From: Xanthomonas sp. 3793
GTDB lineage: Bacteria; Pseudomonadota; Gammaproteobacteria; Xanthomonadales; Xanthomonadaceae
Direction of reading: 5' to 3'
Assembly: GCF_024806835.1 (NCBI RefSeq)
Contig: NZ_JANTYU010000003.1
Span: 62,001-126,000 of the forward strand
DNA length: 64,000 nt
Shown in pieces: positions 7,784 through 15,429 of the stretch. A program made the position numbers and the translations under genes. Within the stretch, counting starts at the first letter, position 1. Each line of letters starts with the position of its first letter. The notes beneath the pieces were generated by a model. That model did not search any database, had not been told where the DNA came from, and saw only the letters and a list, made by a program, of their open reading frames with translations.

Positions 7784-9262
7784 ATGACCATGCCGACCGA
7801 CTCGATTTCCTTCCATGCCCGCCTCACACCGCAACGGCTTGCCGCGCGCGACCTGTTGCTGGAGCAGGAATGGACATATGCCGAACTGGACACCTTGATC
7901 GGCCAGCTCGCCGCCTTGCTGCAGACGCGCGGCTGCGTCGACGGCGAACGGCTGGCGGTGCTGGCCCGCAATTCGGTGTGGCAGGTCGCGCTGCATTTTG
8001 CCTGTGCGCGGGTCGGCGCGATCTATGTGCCGCTCAACTGGCGGCTGAGCGCCACCGAGCTGGACACCTTGCTGCAACGCGCGCAGCCGCATCTGTTGCT
8101 GGGCGATGACGTCGCGGCCGGGCGCGCACATGTGGAAGCCCTGGCCAGCTTCATCGACAATGCCAAGGTGCTGGCACCGGCCGAAACGTCGTACATCCCG
8201 CCCGAGCGCGTGAGCCTGATCCTGTTTACCTCGGGCACGTCCGGCCAGCCCAAGGGCGTGATGTTGAACGAGCACAATCTGCAGCAGGTGGCGCATAACT
8301 TCGGCGTCACCACACGTGTGGATGCCAACAGCAGTTTTCTGTGCGAGGCGCCGATGTTCCATATCATCGGCCTGGCCACCAATGTGCGGCCGGCATTGGC
8401 GGTGGGCGGGTCGATCCAGGTGTCGAGCGGCTTCGAGCCGAAGCGGACATTGAGCTGGCTCGGCAACCCGGCGCTGGGCATTAGCCACTATGTCGGCGTG
8501 CCGCAGATGATGCAGGCGTTCCGCAGCCAGCCCGGTTTCGATCCGGCAACGCTGCGTCACCTCACCGCGCTGGTCAGCGGTGGCGCGCCGCACGCCGCAG
8601 ACGATCTGCTGGGCTGGCTGGACGATGGCATCCCCATGGTCTGCGGCTTCGGCATGAGCGAAGCCGGCACGGTATTCGGCATGTCGGTGGATTGCGATGT
8701 GATTCGTCGCAAGCTCGGCGCAGCAGGCATTTCGTCGCCCAACGTGCAGACCCGGGTGGTGGACGGGGATGGCAACGACTGTCCGGCGGGAGTGCCTGGC
8801 GAGTTGTTGTTGCGCGGCCCCAACCTCAGTCCCGGCTACTGGCGCGATCCACAGGCCACCGCACAGATGCGCGATGCACAAGGCTGGTTTCGCACCGGCG
8901 ATATCGTCAGGCGCGATGACGAGGGCTTCTTCTGGGTGGTGGACCGCAAGAAGGACATGTTCATTTCCGGCGGCGAAAACGTATATCCGGCCGAGATCGA
9001 AGCCGTGCTGGCCGATCACCCCGACATCCGCGAGTGCGCCGTGGTCGGCATGGCCGACCCGCAATGGGGCGAGGTGGGGTATCTGGCGATCGTGCCCGCC
9101 GCCGAAGCGACGGATCTGGAGCAGATCCGCAGCTATCTGATCGAGCGCCTGGCCAAGTACAAGGTCCCCAAACACCTGCGTCTGGTGGAGGCGTTGCCAC
9201 GTACGGCGACCGGCAAGCTGCAGAAGGCGCGGTTGAAGGATGCCTTGGCCAAGGAAGCCTGA
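7784..9262 (+). CDS. fcs: Feruloyl-/hydroxycinnamoyl-CoA synthetase (AMP-forming ligase)
   Basis: 492 aa, starting at the ATG of MTMPTDSISFHAR; the longer upstream frame overlaps vdh and is not supported. ANL-family adenylating enzyme: P-loop LFTSGTSGQPKGVML (near residues 151-165), hinge and A7-A8 region RTGDIVRRDDEGFFWVVDRKKDMFISGG split around residues 370-400, then ENVYPAEIE, and the catalytic Lys in PRTATGKLQKARL close to the C-terminus. It activates ferulate or coumarate to the CoA ester consumed by Ech. Shorter than Pseudomonas Fcs (about 590 aa) and closer to the general medium-length ligase class, so the substrate is taken from the ech-vdh context. Confidence 0.85.
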   Translation: MTMPTDSISFHARLTPQRLAARDLLLEQEWTYAELDTLIGQLAALLQTRGCVDGERLAVLARNSVWQVALHFACARVGAIYVPLNWRLSATELDTLLQRAQPHLLLGDDVAAGRAHVEALASFIDNAKVLAPAETSYIPPERVSLILFTSGTSGQPKGVMLNEHNLQQVAHNFGVTTRVDANSSFLCEAPMFHIIGLATNVRPALAVGGSIQVSSGFEPKRTLSWLGNPALGISHYVGVPQMMQAFRSQPGFDPATLRHLTALVSGGAPHAADDLLGWLDDGIPMVCGFGMSEAGTVFGMSVDCDVIRRKLGAAGISSPNVQTRVVDGDGNDCPAGVPGELLLRGPNLSPGYWRDPQATAQMRDAQGWFRTGDIVRRDDEGFFWVVDRKKDMFISGGENVYPAEIEAVLADHPDIRECAVVGMADPQWGEVGYLAIVPAAEATDLEQIRSYLIERLAKYKVPKHLRLVEALPRTATGKLQKARLKDALAKEA

Positions 9263-9287
9263 TGGCGTTGGCAGCCGACGGAGACGA

Positions 9288-9309
9288 GCGTGCGCATCAG
9301 CGCGCACGC
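9288..9309 (+). terminator. GC-rich hairpin after fcs
   Basis: GCGTGCGC (9288-9295) and GCGCACGC (9302-9309) form a perfect 8-bp stem with a 6-base loop, 25 bases after the fcs stop. No T-run. It probably ends the hydroxycinnamate transcript before the opposing lysR gene. Confidence 0.5.
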
Positions 9310-9519
9310 CCGGACTACAGCGATGTCGGCTATCGCTGTGCAAGCCACTCGATCAGCCTGGCGAAGGATCACCCGAGCGCGGCGCGGGCTTCAATCAAAC
9401 GTATGCGGCAGTCGAGCCCATCCACGGCCGCAGTCGAACAGCGCAACGGTCCAAGCAAGCGACGCACCGCACGCGTCCCGCCCGGCGATGCACCTCGCGC
9501 GTGTCACTGCGATCATCCT

Positions 9520-10521
9520 TTATGCAGAGGCATCCAGCAGCATGTCGTCCTCGCCGATGTGCTCGTCCACCCATACCGCACCTTGCTGCGCCATCAGCGC
9601 CAGCTGGTGTTCCAGCTCGCGCATCAACAACCGTACGCCGGGTTTGAGGATGGCGCTGCTGTCGCGATAGATCACGCCACCTGCGCGCGCCTGCGAGGGC
9701 TGCTGTAGCTGGAAGGCCCGCAGTTCGCCGCGTGCGATATCGCCGGCGACCATCATGCTTGGCATCACCGCAATACTGTCGGTACCAAGCAGGATCTCGC
9801 GGGTGAAACTGGCAGAACTGGACCGCAGTTGATCGCGCGTGGCCAATCCGTGCTCGCGCATGACCTGCGCCACGTCGCGCTCCACGTGCTGACTCAGGGT
9901 TGGCAATACCTGTCTGTAGGCAGCCGCTTCGGCGATTCGCACCGGGCCATTGGCAAACAACGGATGGTCGCTCCGCGCCACCAGCGCAATCGGATCCTGG
10001 TACAGCACCTTGCGCACCAACGCGTCGTAGCGCGCCAGCGGATACAGGCGGCCGACGACCAGATCCACCTCGTTTCCGGCAAGCTTTGGCAGCAATTCAT
10101 CGGTGCGCCCATGCAGCAGGCGCACCCGCAGCGTCGGCTCGGTGCGGTACAAGGCTGCCAGCACTGCCGGTAGCAGGCCGCTCGCGGCCACCGGCAGGGC
10201 ACCGACGGTGATGGTGAGCGCATCGTCCTGCAACAAGCCTTCGAAGGTGTCCTGCGCGCGCCGCAGCTGGCCGAGCACGACGTGCGCGGTCTGGACCAGC
10301 ACCTCGCCCATCGCGTTGGGACGCACGCCACGCGAATGGCGCTCGAACAAGGGCGCGCCGACGATCTCTTCGATCTCCTGCAAGGCACGCGTAAGTGCAG
10401 GCTGGGTCACATTCAATACGCGTGAGGCGCGGAGCAGGCTTTTTTGCCGGTCCAGCGCCTCGATGACACGTAGATGCCGGACCTTGATGCGGTGTTCGAA
10501 GAACACGGAGGACATGGTCAT
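9520..10521 (-). CDS. LysR-family regulator (PcaQ/GbpR-like)
   Basis: 333 aa from the ATG at 10521 (MTMSSVFFEHRIKVRHLRV); a further ATG lies two codons on. The N-terminal helix-turn-helix is KVRHLRVIEALDRQKSLLRASRVLNVTQPALTRALQ, seen here over residues about 10-46, followed by the LysR substrate domain (LTITVGALPVAASGLLPAVLAAL). The pattern HLRVIEAL...SLLRAS...VTQPALTRALQEIE resembles PcaQ/GbpR regulators of protocatechuate or gallate genes. It is the third gene of a - strand set with the LigB- and LigA-like dioxygenase subunits, 63 bases after the latter, so it probably controls them. Confidence 0.85.
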   Translation of the reverse strand: MTMSSVFFEHRIKVRHLRVIEALDRQKSLLRASRVLNVTQPALTRALQEIEEIVGAPLFERHSRGVRPNAMGEVLVQTAHVVLGQLRRAQDTFEGLLQDDALTITVGALPVAASGLLPAVLAALYRTEPTLRVRLLHGRTDELLPKLAGNEVDLVVGRLYPLARYDALVRKVLYQDPIALVARSDHPLFANGPVRIAEAAAYRQVLPTLSQHVERDVAQVMREHGLATRDQLRSSSASFTREILLGTDSIAVMPSMMVAGDIARGELRAFQLQQPSQARAGGVIYRDSSAILKPGVRLLMRELEHQLALMAQQGAVWVDEHIGEDDMLLDASA

Positions 10522-10584
10522 GGGGGTGGGCCTTACGTTGGAAAATCGGGGGGCAGCACCCGGCCAGCGGCCGGGACGCACAGA

Positions 10585-10944
10585 TCAGCGTGCCTCGGGC
10601 ACACGCCTGGTCTGCATGAAGTCTTCGAACGACTCGCCGCGCATGATCGCGTAAACCTGCAGATTGGTCATGCGCACCACGCGGGCGAACTTTTCGATCA
10701 CAAAAAAATTGGCGCCGTACTGCACCAGTCCAAGCCAGTCGCGCGCGCGCACCAGCGCTTTCTCGTGCTCGGTGAGCTCGGCTTCCTGCATCAACACTTC
10801 CGCCTCCTGCAAAAAGCGATCGCGCCATGGGGCGCGGATCATATGCCAGAAGAAGCGATTGAGGCGTAGTGCGCGGTTGCTGGTGCGCAGATCGAACAGA
10901 TAGGTGCCGTCGATCTTGTCCATGTCTTTTACTTGCGGATTCAT
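10585..10944 (-). CDS. ligA: Extradiol ring-cleavage dioxygenase alpha (LigA-type) subunit
   Basis: 119 aa. It belongs to the small helical LigA family that caps the active site of class III protocatechuate 4,5-dioxygenase. Typical segments are IDGTYLFDLRTSNRALRLN (residues about 11-29), an ELTEHEKALVRARDW stretch and a GANFFVIEKFARV helix. Ten bases separate it from the upstream catalytic subunit, so the two are translated from one message. In the Sphingomonas/Comamonas enzymes the alpha subunit contributes residues that hold the substrate's carboxylate. The natural substrate here (protocatechuate, gallate or a methoxylated analogue) is not settled by sequence alone. Confidence 0.85.
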   Translation of the reverse strand: MNPQVKDMDKIDGTYLFDLRTSNRALRLNRFFWHMIRAPWRDRFLQEAEVLMQEAELTEHEKALVRARDWLGLVQYGANFFVIEKFARVVRMTNLQVYAIMRGESFEDFMQTRRVPEAR

Positions 10945-10954
10945 CAGCAGGCCC

Positions 10955-11851
10955 TCATGCCGCGTTGGCGGTGCGCGCCAGCAGCTCTGCCGAGCGCGGC
11001 GCGTCGGCGCGTTCTTCGCCCGGCTCGTACAACACCACGGTCATCGCGGTGGTCGTCATCAGGTAGTAGTTCTGATGCAGCTTGCGGATCGGCCCATCCA
11101 GTGCCCCGCGCATGGCCAGCCACATGATCTGCTCCACGCTCTCGGCACCGCCCAGGCGCACGTAGTCGGTGTGGGTCAGATCGGTCAGCGTTTCCGGCGC
11201 GTGCTGGAAGCGGTCCAGAAACTCCATGTCCCAATCGGTGTTGTTGAAGCCGGTGCGCTCGCCATGGATCTGGTGCGACAGCCCGCCGGTGCCGACCACC
11301 ACCACCCTGAGGTCTTCCGGATACGACTCGATCGCACGACGCACCGCCTGGCCCAGCCGGTAGCAGCGGCGTGCGGTCGGCAGCGGGTACTGCAGGACGT
11401 TGATCGCAATCGGCACCACCGTGCCCGGCCAGTCCGGTACATGCGGCCACAGCAGCGGCAGCGGCGCCGCACAGCCGTGGTCGATCGGCTTGTCCTGGAA
11501 CACGGTCAGGTCGAATTCGTCGTTGACCAGGCACTCGGCGATATGCGCCTGCAGCTGCACGTCGCCGCGGATCGCAGGCAGATTCCGCAGCCCTGCGCCT
11601 TCGTCTGCGACCGGAAAGCGCTCGCCCACGCCCAGCGCAAAGGTCGGATACAGATCGAAGAAGAAGGTCGTGCAGTGGTCGTTATAGAAAAACACCAGCA
11701 CGTCGGCCCGTTGTTCGGCCAGCCACTCGGCCACCGGCGTGTAGCCGTCGAACAACGGCTTCCATACCGGATCCTGTTGCTTGCCCTTGTCGTAGGCCAC
11801 CCCGATGGTGGGAACGTGCGAGGTTCCGATGCCGCCGATGATGCTAGCCAT
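10955..11851 (-). CDS. ligB: Class III extradiol dioxygenase catalytic beta (LigB-type) subunit
   Basis: 298 aa from the ATG at 11851, which has an AGGAG ribosome site; the frame extends 33 codons further without support. Non-haem iron LigB family: metal ligands His12 in GTSHVP and His59 in YNDHC, and the Glu in GGAESVEQ; the catalytic His is in VGTGGLSHQ. It opens protocatechuate or a related catechol next to the hydroxyl groups (4,5-type cleavage). No LigC, LigI, LigJ or LigK homologue is in the window, so the ring-fission product is handled elsewhere. Divergent from the GntR gene at 12083, with inverted repeats between them. Confidence 0.88.
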   Translation of the reverse strand: MASIIGGIGTSHVPTIGVAYDKGKQQDPVWKPLFDGYTPVAEWLAEQRADVLVFFYNDHCTTFFFDLYPTFALGVGERFPVADEGAGLRNLPAIRGDVQLQAHIAECLVNDEFDLTVFQDKPIDHGCAAPLPLLWPHVPDWPGTVVPIAINVLQYPLPTARRCYRLGQAVRRAIESYPEDLRVVVVGTGGLSHQIHGERTGFNNTDWDMEFLDRFQHAPETLTDLTHTDYVRLGGAESVEQIMWLAMRGALDGPIRKLHQNYYLMTTTAMTVVLYEPGEERADAPRSAELLARTANAA

Positions 11852-11927
11852 GCTTTGCTCCTGCGATGCAGCGCTGCCAGCGAAGGCAGCGCGCACGTCA
11901 TTGATTGAGTCAGGATTGACGATGCAA

Positions 11928-11987
11928 TGGATCCCAACACGGGTGGCCAACCACCCCGGATCGCCAAAACGGTATCCTTGGGATCCA
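11928..11987. promoter_or_regulatory. Paired inverted repeats in the ligB-gntR divergent region
   Basis: TGGATCCCA (11928-11936) and its exact reverse complement TGGGATCCA (11979-11987) lie 42 bases apart between the divergent genes. The second sits in TTGG-GAT-CCAA (11978-11988), a 4-3-4 dyad typical of FCD-type GntR operators. Looping by the encoded regulator is plausible. Confidence 0.5.
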
Positions 11988-12082
11988 AATTGCCATCAAG
12001 CGATCTCATCTGCAAGGTTTTTGTACAGGTAATTGCGAGTTTCCCCTTCGAAGGAACGTGCGCTGCGGTACGGCGCGAGAGA

Positions 12083-12757
12083 ATGGAGCCAATGGCGAAC
12101 AACCACCGATTGCAAGCGGTCCAGCAACTACGCGAATTGATCCTGTGTGGCACCTTTGCCCCGGGCGAGCGCATCACCGAGGCGGCCCTGGCCGAGCGTC
12201 TGGCCATTTCGCGCACGCCCATCCGCCAAGCGTTGCCGGCGTTATGCCAGGAGGGCCTTCTGGTGCAGGTCGGCAACCGTGGCTACGCGGTCCGAAGTTT
12301 CAGCCAGCAGGAAAGCCTGGATGCCCTGGCAGTGCGAGCGCTGATGGAGGGAATGGCGGCGCGCACGGTGGCCGAACAGGGCGCGTCGGCGAGCTTGCTT
12401 TCCACCCTGCACGATTGTCTGTGCGAGGGCGACCGGCTGTTTGCCAAGCGTAGCCTCGATGCCGGCGATGAGCAGACCTACGGCGCGATCAATGCGCGCT
12501 TCCATCGCGCCATCGTGGTGGCGGCCAACAAACCGATCCTCACCGAAACGGTGGACCGCTGCACGCTGGTGCCCTTCGTCAGCCCGGTCAACGTGGTGTT
12601 CGGTCAGCGCTCGGCCACCCTGGCCTATGACGATCTGTATTACGGGCACCGCCAGCATGGCGCGATTGTCGCTGCAATCGAACAACGCGATGGCGCACGT
12701 GCGGAACTGCTGTTCCGCGAACATGCCAATACACAGCGACACAGCATGGGACTGTGA
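12083..12757 (+). CDS. GntR-family regulator, FCD subfamily
   Basis: 224 aa from the ATG at 12083 (MEPMANNHRLQAV); another ATG is three codons on. The N-terminal winged helix reads LRELILCGTFAPGERITEAALAERL with the recognition helix ISRTPIRQALPALCQEGLL, followed by the all-helical FCD ligand domain (residues about 80-215) with candidate metal-binding residues in NARFHRAIVVAANKP and GHRQHGAIVAAIEQRDG. Such regulators usually respond to small organic acids. Divergent from the LigBA-LysR set, it probably represses that set and itself through the repeats at 11928-11987. Confidence 0.87.
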   Translation: MEPMANNHRLQAVQQLRELILCGTFAPGERITEAALAERLAISRTPIRQALPALCQEGLLVQVGNRGYAVRSFSQQESLDALAVRALMEGMAARTVAEQGASASLLSTLHDCLCEGDRLFAKRSLDAGDEQTYGAINARFHRAIVVAANKPILTETVDRCTLVPFVSPVNVVFGQRSATLAYDDLYYGHRQHGAIVAAIEQRDGARAELLFREHANTQRHSMGL

Positions 12758-12922
12758 GTCTAGCGGATGCACGGTGCTGTGTGCCGGGTAGAGCAATGGC
12801 ATCGATGTGCGCGCAAGGACCGTCTGTTGTATCCGACGCATGCCCCCACGAACAGCGACACACGGCTTCATCCATCCCGCACGCCGACCACGACGGCCGG
12901 CGTGCGTGGCAGATTGCATGCG

Positions 12923-13957
12923 CTATAGCGAGTGCACGAACATCAGATTGAAGCTGTTGCCGGCCACCGAGTTCTCCACCTTCAGCGGCATGTATACGTT
13001 GAAATTGAACACGTTCTTTTGGTCCATGCGCCAGGACAGGCCCGGGCCCAGATAGACCTGCATGCGCTTGCTGTCCGGTACGCGCTGGTCATTGGTACGG
13101 TTGTCTTTCAACTGCTGCAGGTAGTAACCGTTCAGACCCACGCGCCATTGCTCGTTGAGTTTGAGCGACGTAGCCAGATTGACCCACACCGCATCGCCGG
13201 CCTGGCCATTGCGAAAACGGAATCCTGGAATCGGCGGCACCCCGCCGGCGCGACTGGTGCGAAAGTTGTACAGGTAATTGATGCGCGCGCTGATTTCCCA
13301 GTCGTCGCTGGGTTGCACGGTGAATGCCCAATGCGGCGCCACCGACCAGAACCCGGTGCTCTGGTTGATCGCGGTGTCGCGGTCGAACTTGCCCACCGGC
13401 GCAAACGCGTCGATCGCGAAGCGCTGAAAGAAGAACACCCGCCCATCGCGCATCACCGGCGGCATCTGCAGTGCCGGCCCGAACGAAATGTCGCCCATGC
13501 CGAAGCCGTTGCTGCTCAATCGCACCGGGCTGTCAGCGGCGAATGCGGTGTCGTAATTGACCAAAGGCACGATGGCATTGAAACTCAGCGAGCCGCTTTT
13601 CCAGGTGTAGGGCGTCACGTAGATGAGCTGTGTGAGCAGCACGCTGACATCGACTTGCGGATCGCGAAAGGCTGGCGAGTCGTCGCCGCTCGCGTTCTTG
13701 ATGGCATTCAGGTTGTAGTGACGCAGATACTCGATGACGGTCCAGCCGGGCGTCATCGAACCGAAGCCGTCCATGAAACTGGTACCGCCAAGATTGATGC
13801 CTTGTGGAGGCGCGGCTGTCTCCGGTAGTGCTTGCGCCAGTGCCGCATTCGGCAATGCGACGGCGAACAACGCCCACGCAACCAATGAACACGGCCGGCG
13901 TGACAGTGCGCGAGACAGGACAGAGCGACGACGGGCGGGGATGCGAACGCGTTCCAC
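12923..13957 (-). CDS. Outer-membrane transporter of the phenol/MetA-pathway type
   Basis: 344 aa from a GTG at 13957 that has GGAG nine bases upstream; the ORF runs on upstream without support. An N-terminal signal peptide covers about residues 1-35 (VAWALFAVALPNAALA). The mature protein is rich in alternating aromatic/polar strands and has the family signature QGINLGGTSFMDGFGSMTPG, GDISFGPAL, FAPVGKFDRD and a C-terminal strand ending in NLMFVHSL, as in the SphA/MetA-pathway putative outer-membrane proteins found in aromatic degradation clusters. It is the last gene of a three-gene - strand set with the SnoaL-like and hydrolase genes and probably helps hydrophobic substrate cross the outer membrane. 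Confidence 0.8.
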   Translation of the reverse strand: MERVRIPARRRSVLSRALSRRPCSLVAWALFAVALPNAALAQALPETAAPPQGINLGGTSFMDGFGSMTPGWTVIEYLRHYNLNAIKNASGDDSPAFRDPQVDVSVLLTQLIYVTPYTWKSGSLSFNAIVPLVNYDTAFAADSPVRLSSNGFGMGDISFGPALQMPPVMRDGRVFFFQRFAIDAFAPVGKFDRDTAINQSTGFWSVAPHWAFTVQPSDDWEISARINYLYNFRTSRAGGVPPIPGFRFRNGQAGDAVWVNLATSLKLNEQWRVGLNGYYLQQLKDNRTNDQRVPDSKRMQVYLGPGLSWRMDQKNVFNFNVYMPLKVENSVAGNSFNLMFVHSL

Positions 13958-14075
13958 TGGGCGAATCTCCAATGCGAAGGGATGGATGACTGCGAGCGCG
14001 ACGTGGGGAAGAAAGCGGGACGGCAACGCGCGGCGCGAACCCGGCGCCAGCACCATGCCTGGAGGGGAATGCGGC

Positions 14076-14504
14076 TCAGCTGCCGATGCGCAGCAACAAG
14101 GTTCCAAGGCGTTGCTTGAACAACCAACGCTCCTGCTCGAAGACCAGCACATCGTCGAAACTGCCCAGCAACGCGGGCGATTGCGCGCTCCATGGCGGCG
14201 ACATCGACGTATCGCCGGCGATGTAGAGCAGCACGTTGCTGTGCGCATGCGCCAATGTGGGCGATTGAATGTCGACCAGGGTGTTGAGCATCAGATGACA
14301 GGTGGTGCGCGGCGGGCGCTCGCGAAAGGCCTGCAGAATCGCCGCGCGGCCATGCGCCGGGGCATCGGGCGCGCTGGGGCGCGCGAACACGCCATCGTCG
14401 GTGAACAATGCCGCGAGTTGCTCATGGTCGTGACGATCGTTGTACAGCGCGAACCGGCGGATCAATTGCTCGCAGGCAATGATGATCGAGACATCGTCGT
14501 GCAT
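14076..14504 (-). CDS. SnoaL-like (NTF2-fold) polyketide-cyclase family protein
   Basis: 142 aa; start at the ATG preceded by AGGAGG. The N-terminal CEQLIRRFALYNDRHDHEQLAALFTDDGVF region is the helical cone entry typical of SnoaL/NTF2-like proteins, followed by the HGRAAILQAF turn and beta-sheet with CHLMLNTLVDI and NVLLYI strands. The family includes isomerases, dehydratases and small subunits of ring-hydroxylating dioxygenases. No catalytic set can be fixed by eye. It lies between the hydrolase (83 bases upstream) and the outer-membrane channel gene and so may act on the same aromatic or meta-cleavage intermediate (inference). Confidence 0.78.
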   Translation of the reverse strand: MHDDVSIIIACEQLIRRFALYNDRHDHEQLAALFTDDGVFARPSAPDAPAHGRAAILQAFRERPPRTTCHLMLNTLVDIQSPTLAHAHSNVLLYIAGDTSMSPPWSAQSPALLGSFDDVLVFEQERWLFKQRLGTLLLRIGS

Positions 14505-14587
14505 GCAGCCTCCTTTATTTCCAGCAAACACCGGTTGGCGCGGTCAGCGACTGCAGCAGTGACCCACGCGCCGTTTCCTCTGCGCCA

Positions 14588-15307
14588 TCACGCGGCCTGC
14601 AACCAATCGCGCAACGCCGCCGTCACCGCAGCAGGCGCTTCCACCGGCGCCATGTGCCCGCAGTCTTCGAACACGCTCAGGCGTGCCTGGGGAATCTGCC
14701 GCGCCATGTCCTGATGCCGGGCCAGCGGGCTCCAGGCATCCTGGCGCCCGACGCCCAGCAAGGTGGGGCAGCGAATCTGCGCAAGCACCGGCGCGGCATC
14801 CGGACGCTCCAGCAACGCGTTGACCTGGCCCGCAAAGCTTTGCGCGCTTTGCCGCTGCACCATCGCGCTGAGGCCTTGCATCAAAGCGGAATCGGCAATG
14901 CGTGCGGGGTGCAGCATGGGCGGCAGCCAGGCCAGCGCCAGCGCATGCATGCCCTGCGTTCGCGCCAGATCCACCAGCGCCTGACGTTCTTCGCGTTCTC
15001 CATCGCGCCGCGGCGCGATGCCGGTATCGAGCAGCGCCAGCTGCGTCACCCGTTCTGGCGCCTGACGCATGATTTCCAGCGCAACCCGCCCGCCCATCGA
15101 ATGCCCGGCCAACGCGAACTGCGGCGGTGCGCCAGCCAACACGTGGGCGGCCATCTGCACGATGCTGTCGAATCCGGGGAAGTCCAGCACCTGCACATCG
15201 GCCAGATCCGCCAGCGCGTCGCGCTGCGGTTGCCAGATGGCAGCGTCGCAAAGCAGGCCGCAGAGCAGCAGCAAGGTGGGTCTGGACGTATGCGCAACGG
15301 AAGTCAT
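14588..15307 (-). CDS. Alpha/beta-fold hydrolase
   Basis: 239 aa. The nucleophile elbow is GHSMGG (near residues 68-73), with the acid in GVGRQDAWSP and the His in EDCGHMAPVEAP near the C-terminus, giving a full Ser-Asp-His triad; LLLLCGLLCDAAIWQPQ is the oxyanion region. The sequence is of the broad group that includes enol-lactonases and meta-cleavage product hydrolases; the precise substrate is open. It is the first gene of the - strand set with the SnoaL-like and outer-membrane genes, served by the promoter at 15361-15389. Confidence 0.83.
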   Translation of the reverse strand: MTSVAHTSRPTLLLLCGLLCDAAIWQPQRDALADLADVQVLDFPGFDSIVQMAAHVLAGAPPQFALAGHSMGGRVALEIMRQAPERVTQLALLDTGIAPRRDGEREERQALVDLARTQGMHALALAWLPPMLHPARIADSALMQGLSAMVQRQSAQSFAGQVNALLERPDAAPVLAQIRCPTLLGVGRQDAWSPLARHQDMARQIPQARLSVFEDCGHMAPVEAPAAVTAALRDWLQAA

Positions 15308-15360
15308 GGCGCGACTGTAGCCACGCCGGACGCGTGCGTCGTATGGAAGATGCGGCCTAC

Positions 15361-15389
15361 GCTATAATCCAGAAGGCATATAACGTCAG
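15361..15389 (-). promoter_or_regulatory. Candidate sigma-70 promoter for the hydrolase-SnoaL-channel operon
   Basis: On the - strand CTGACG (15389-15384) and TATAGC (15366-15361) are 17 bases apart, placing transcription start about 45 bases before the hydrolase ATG. The stretch is locally AT-rich compared with its surroundings. Four of six matches at each box. Confidence 0.45.
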
Positions 15390-15429
15390 TATTGCCGCCT
15401 GGCGGACCGGCCTGCGGGCGCGAGGCCGG

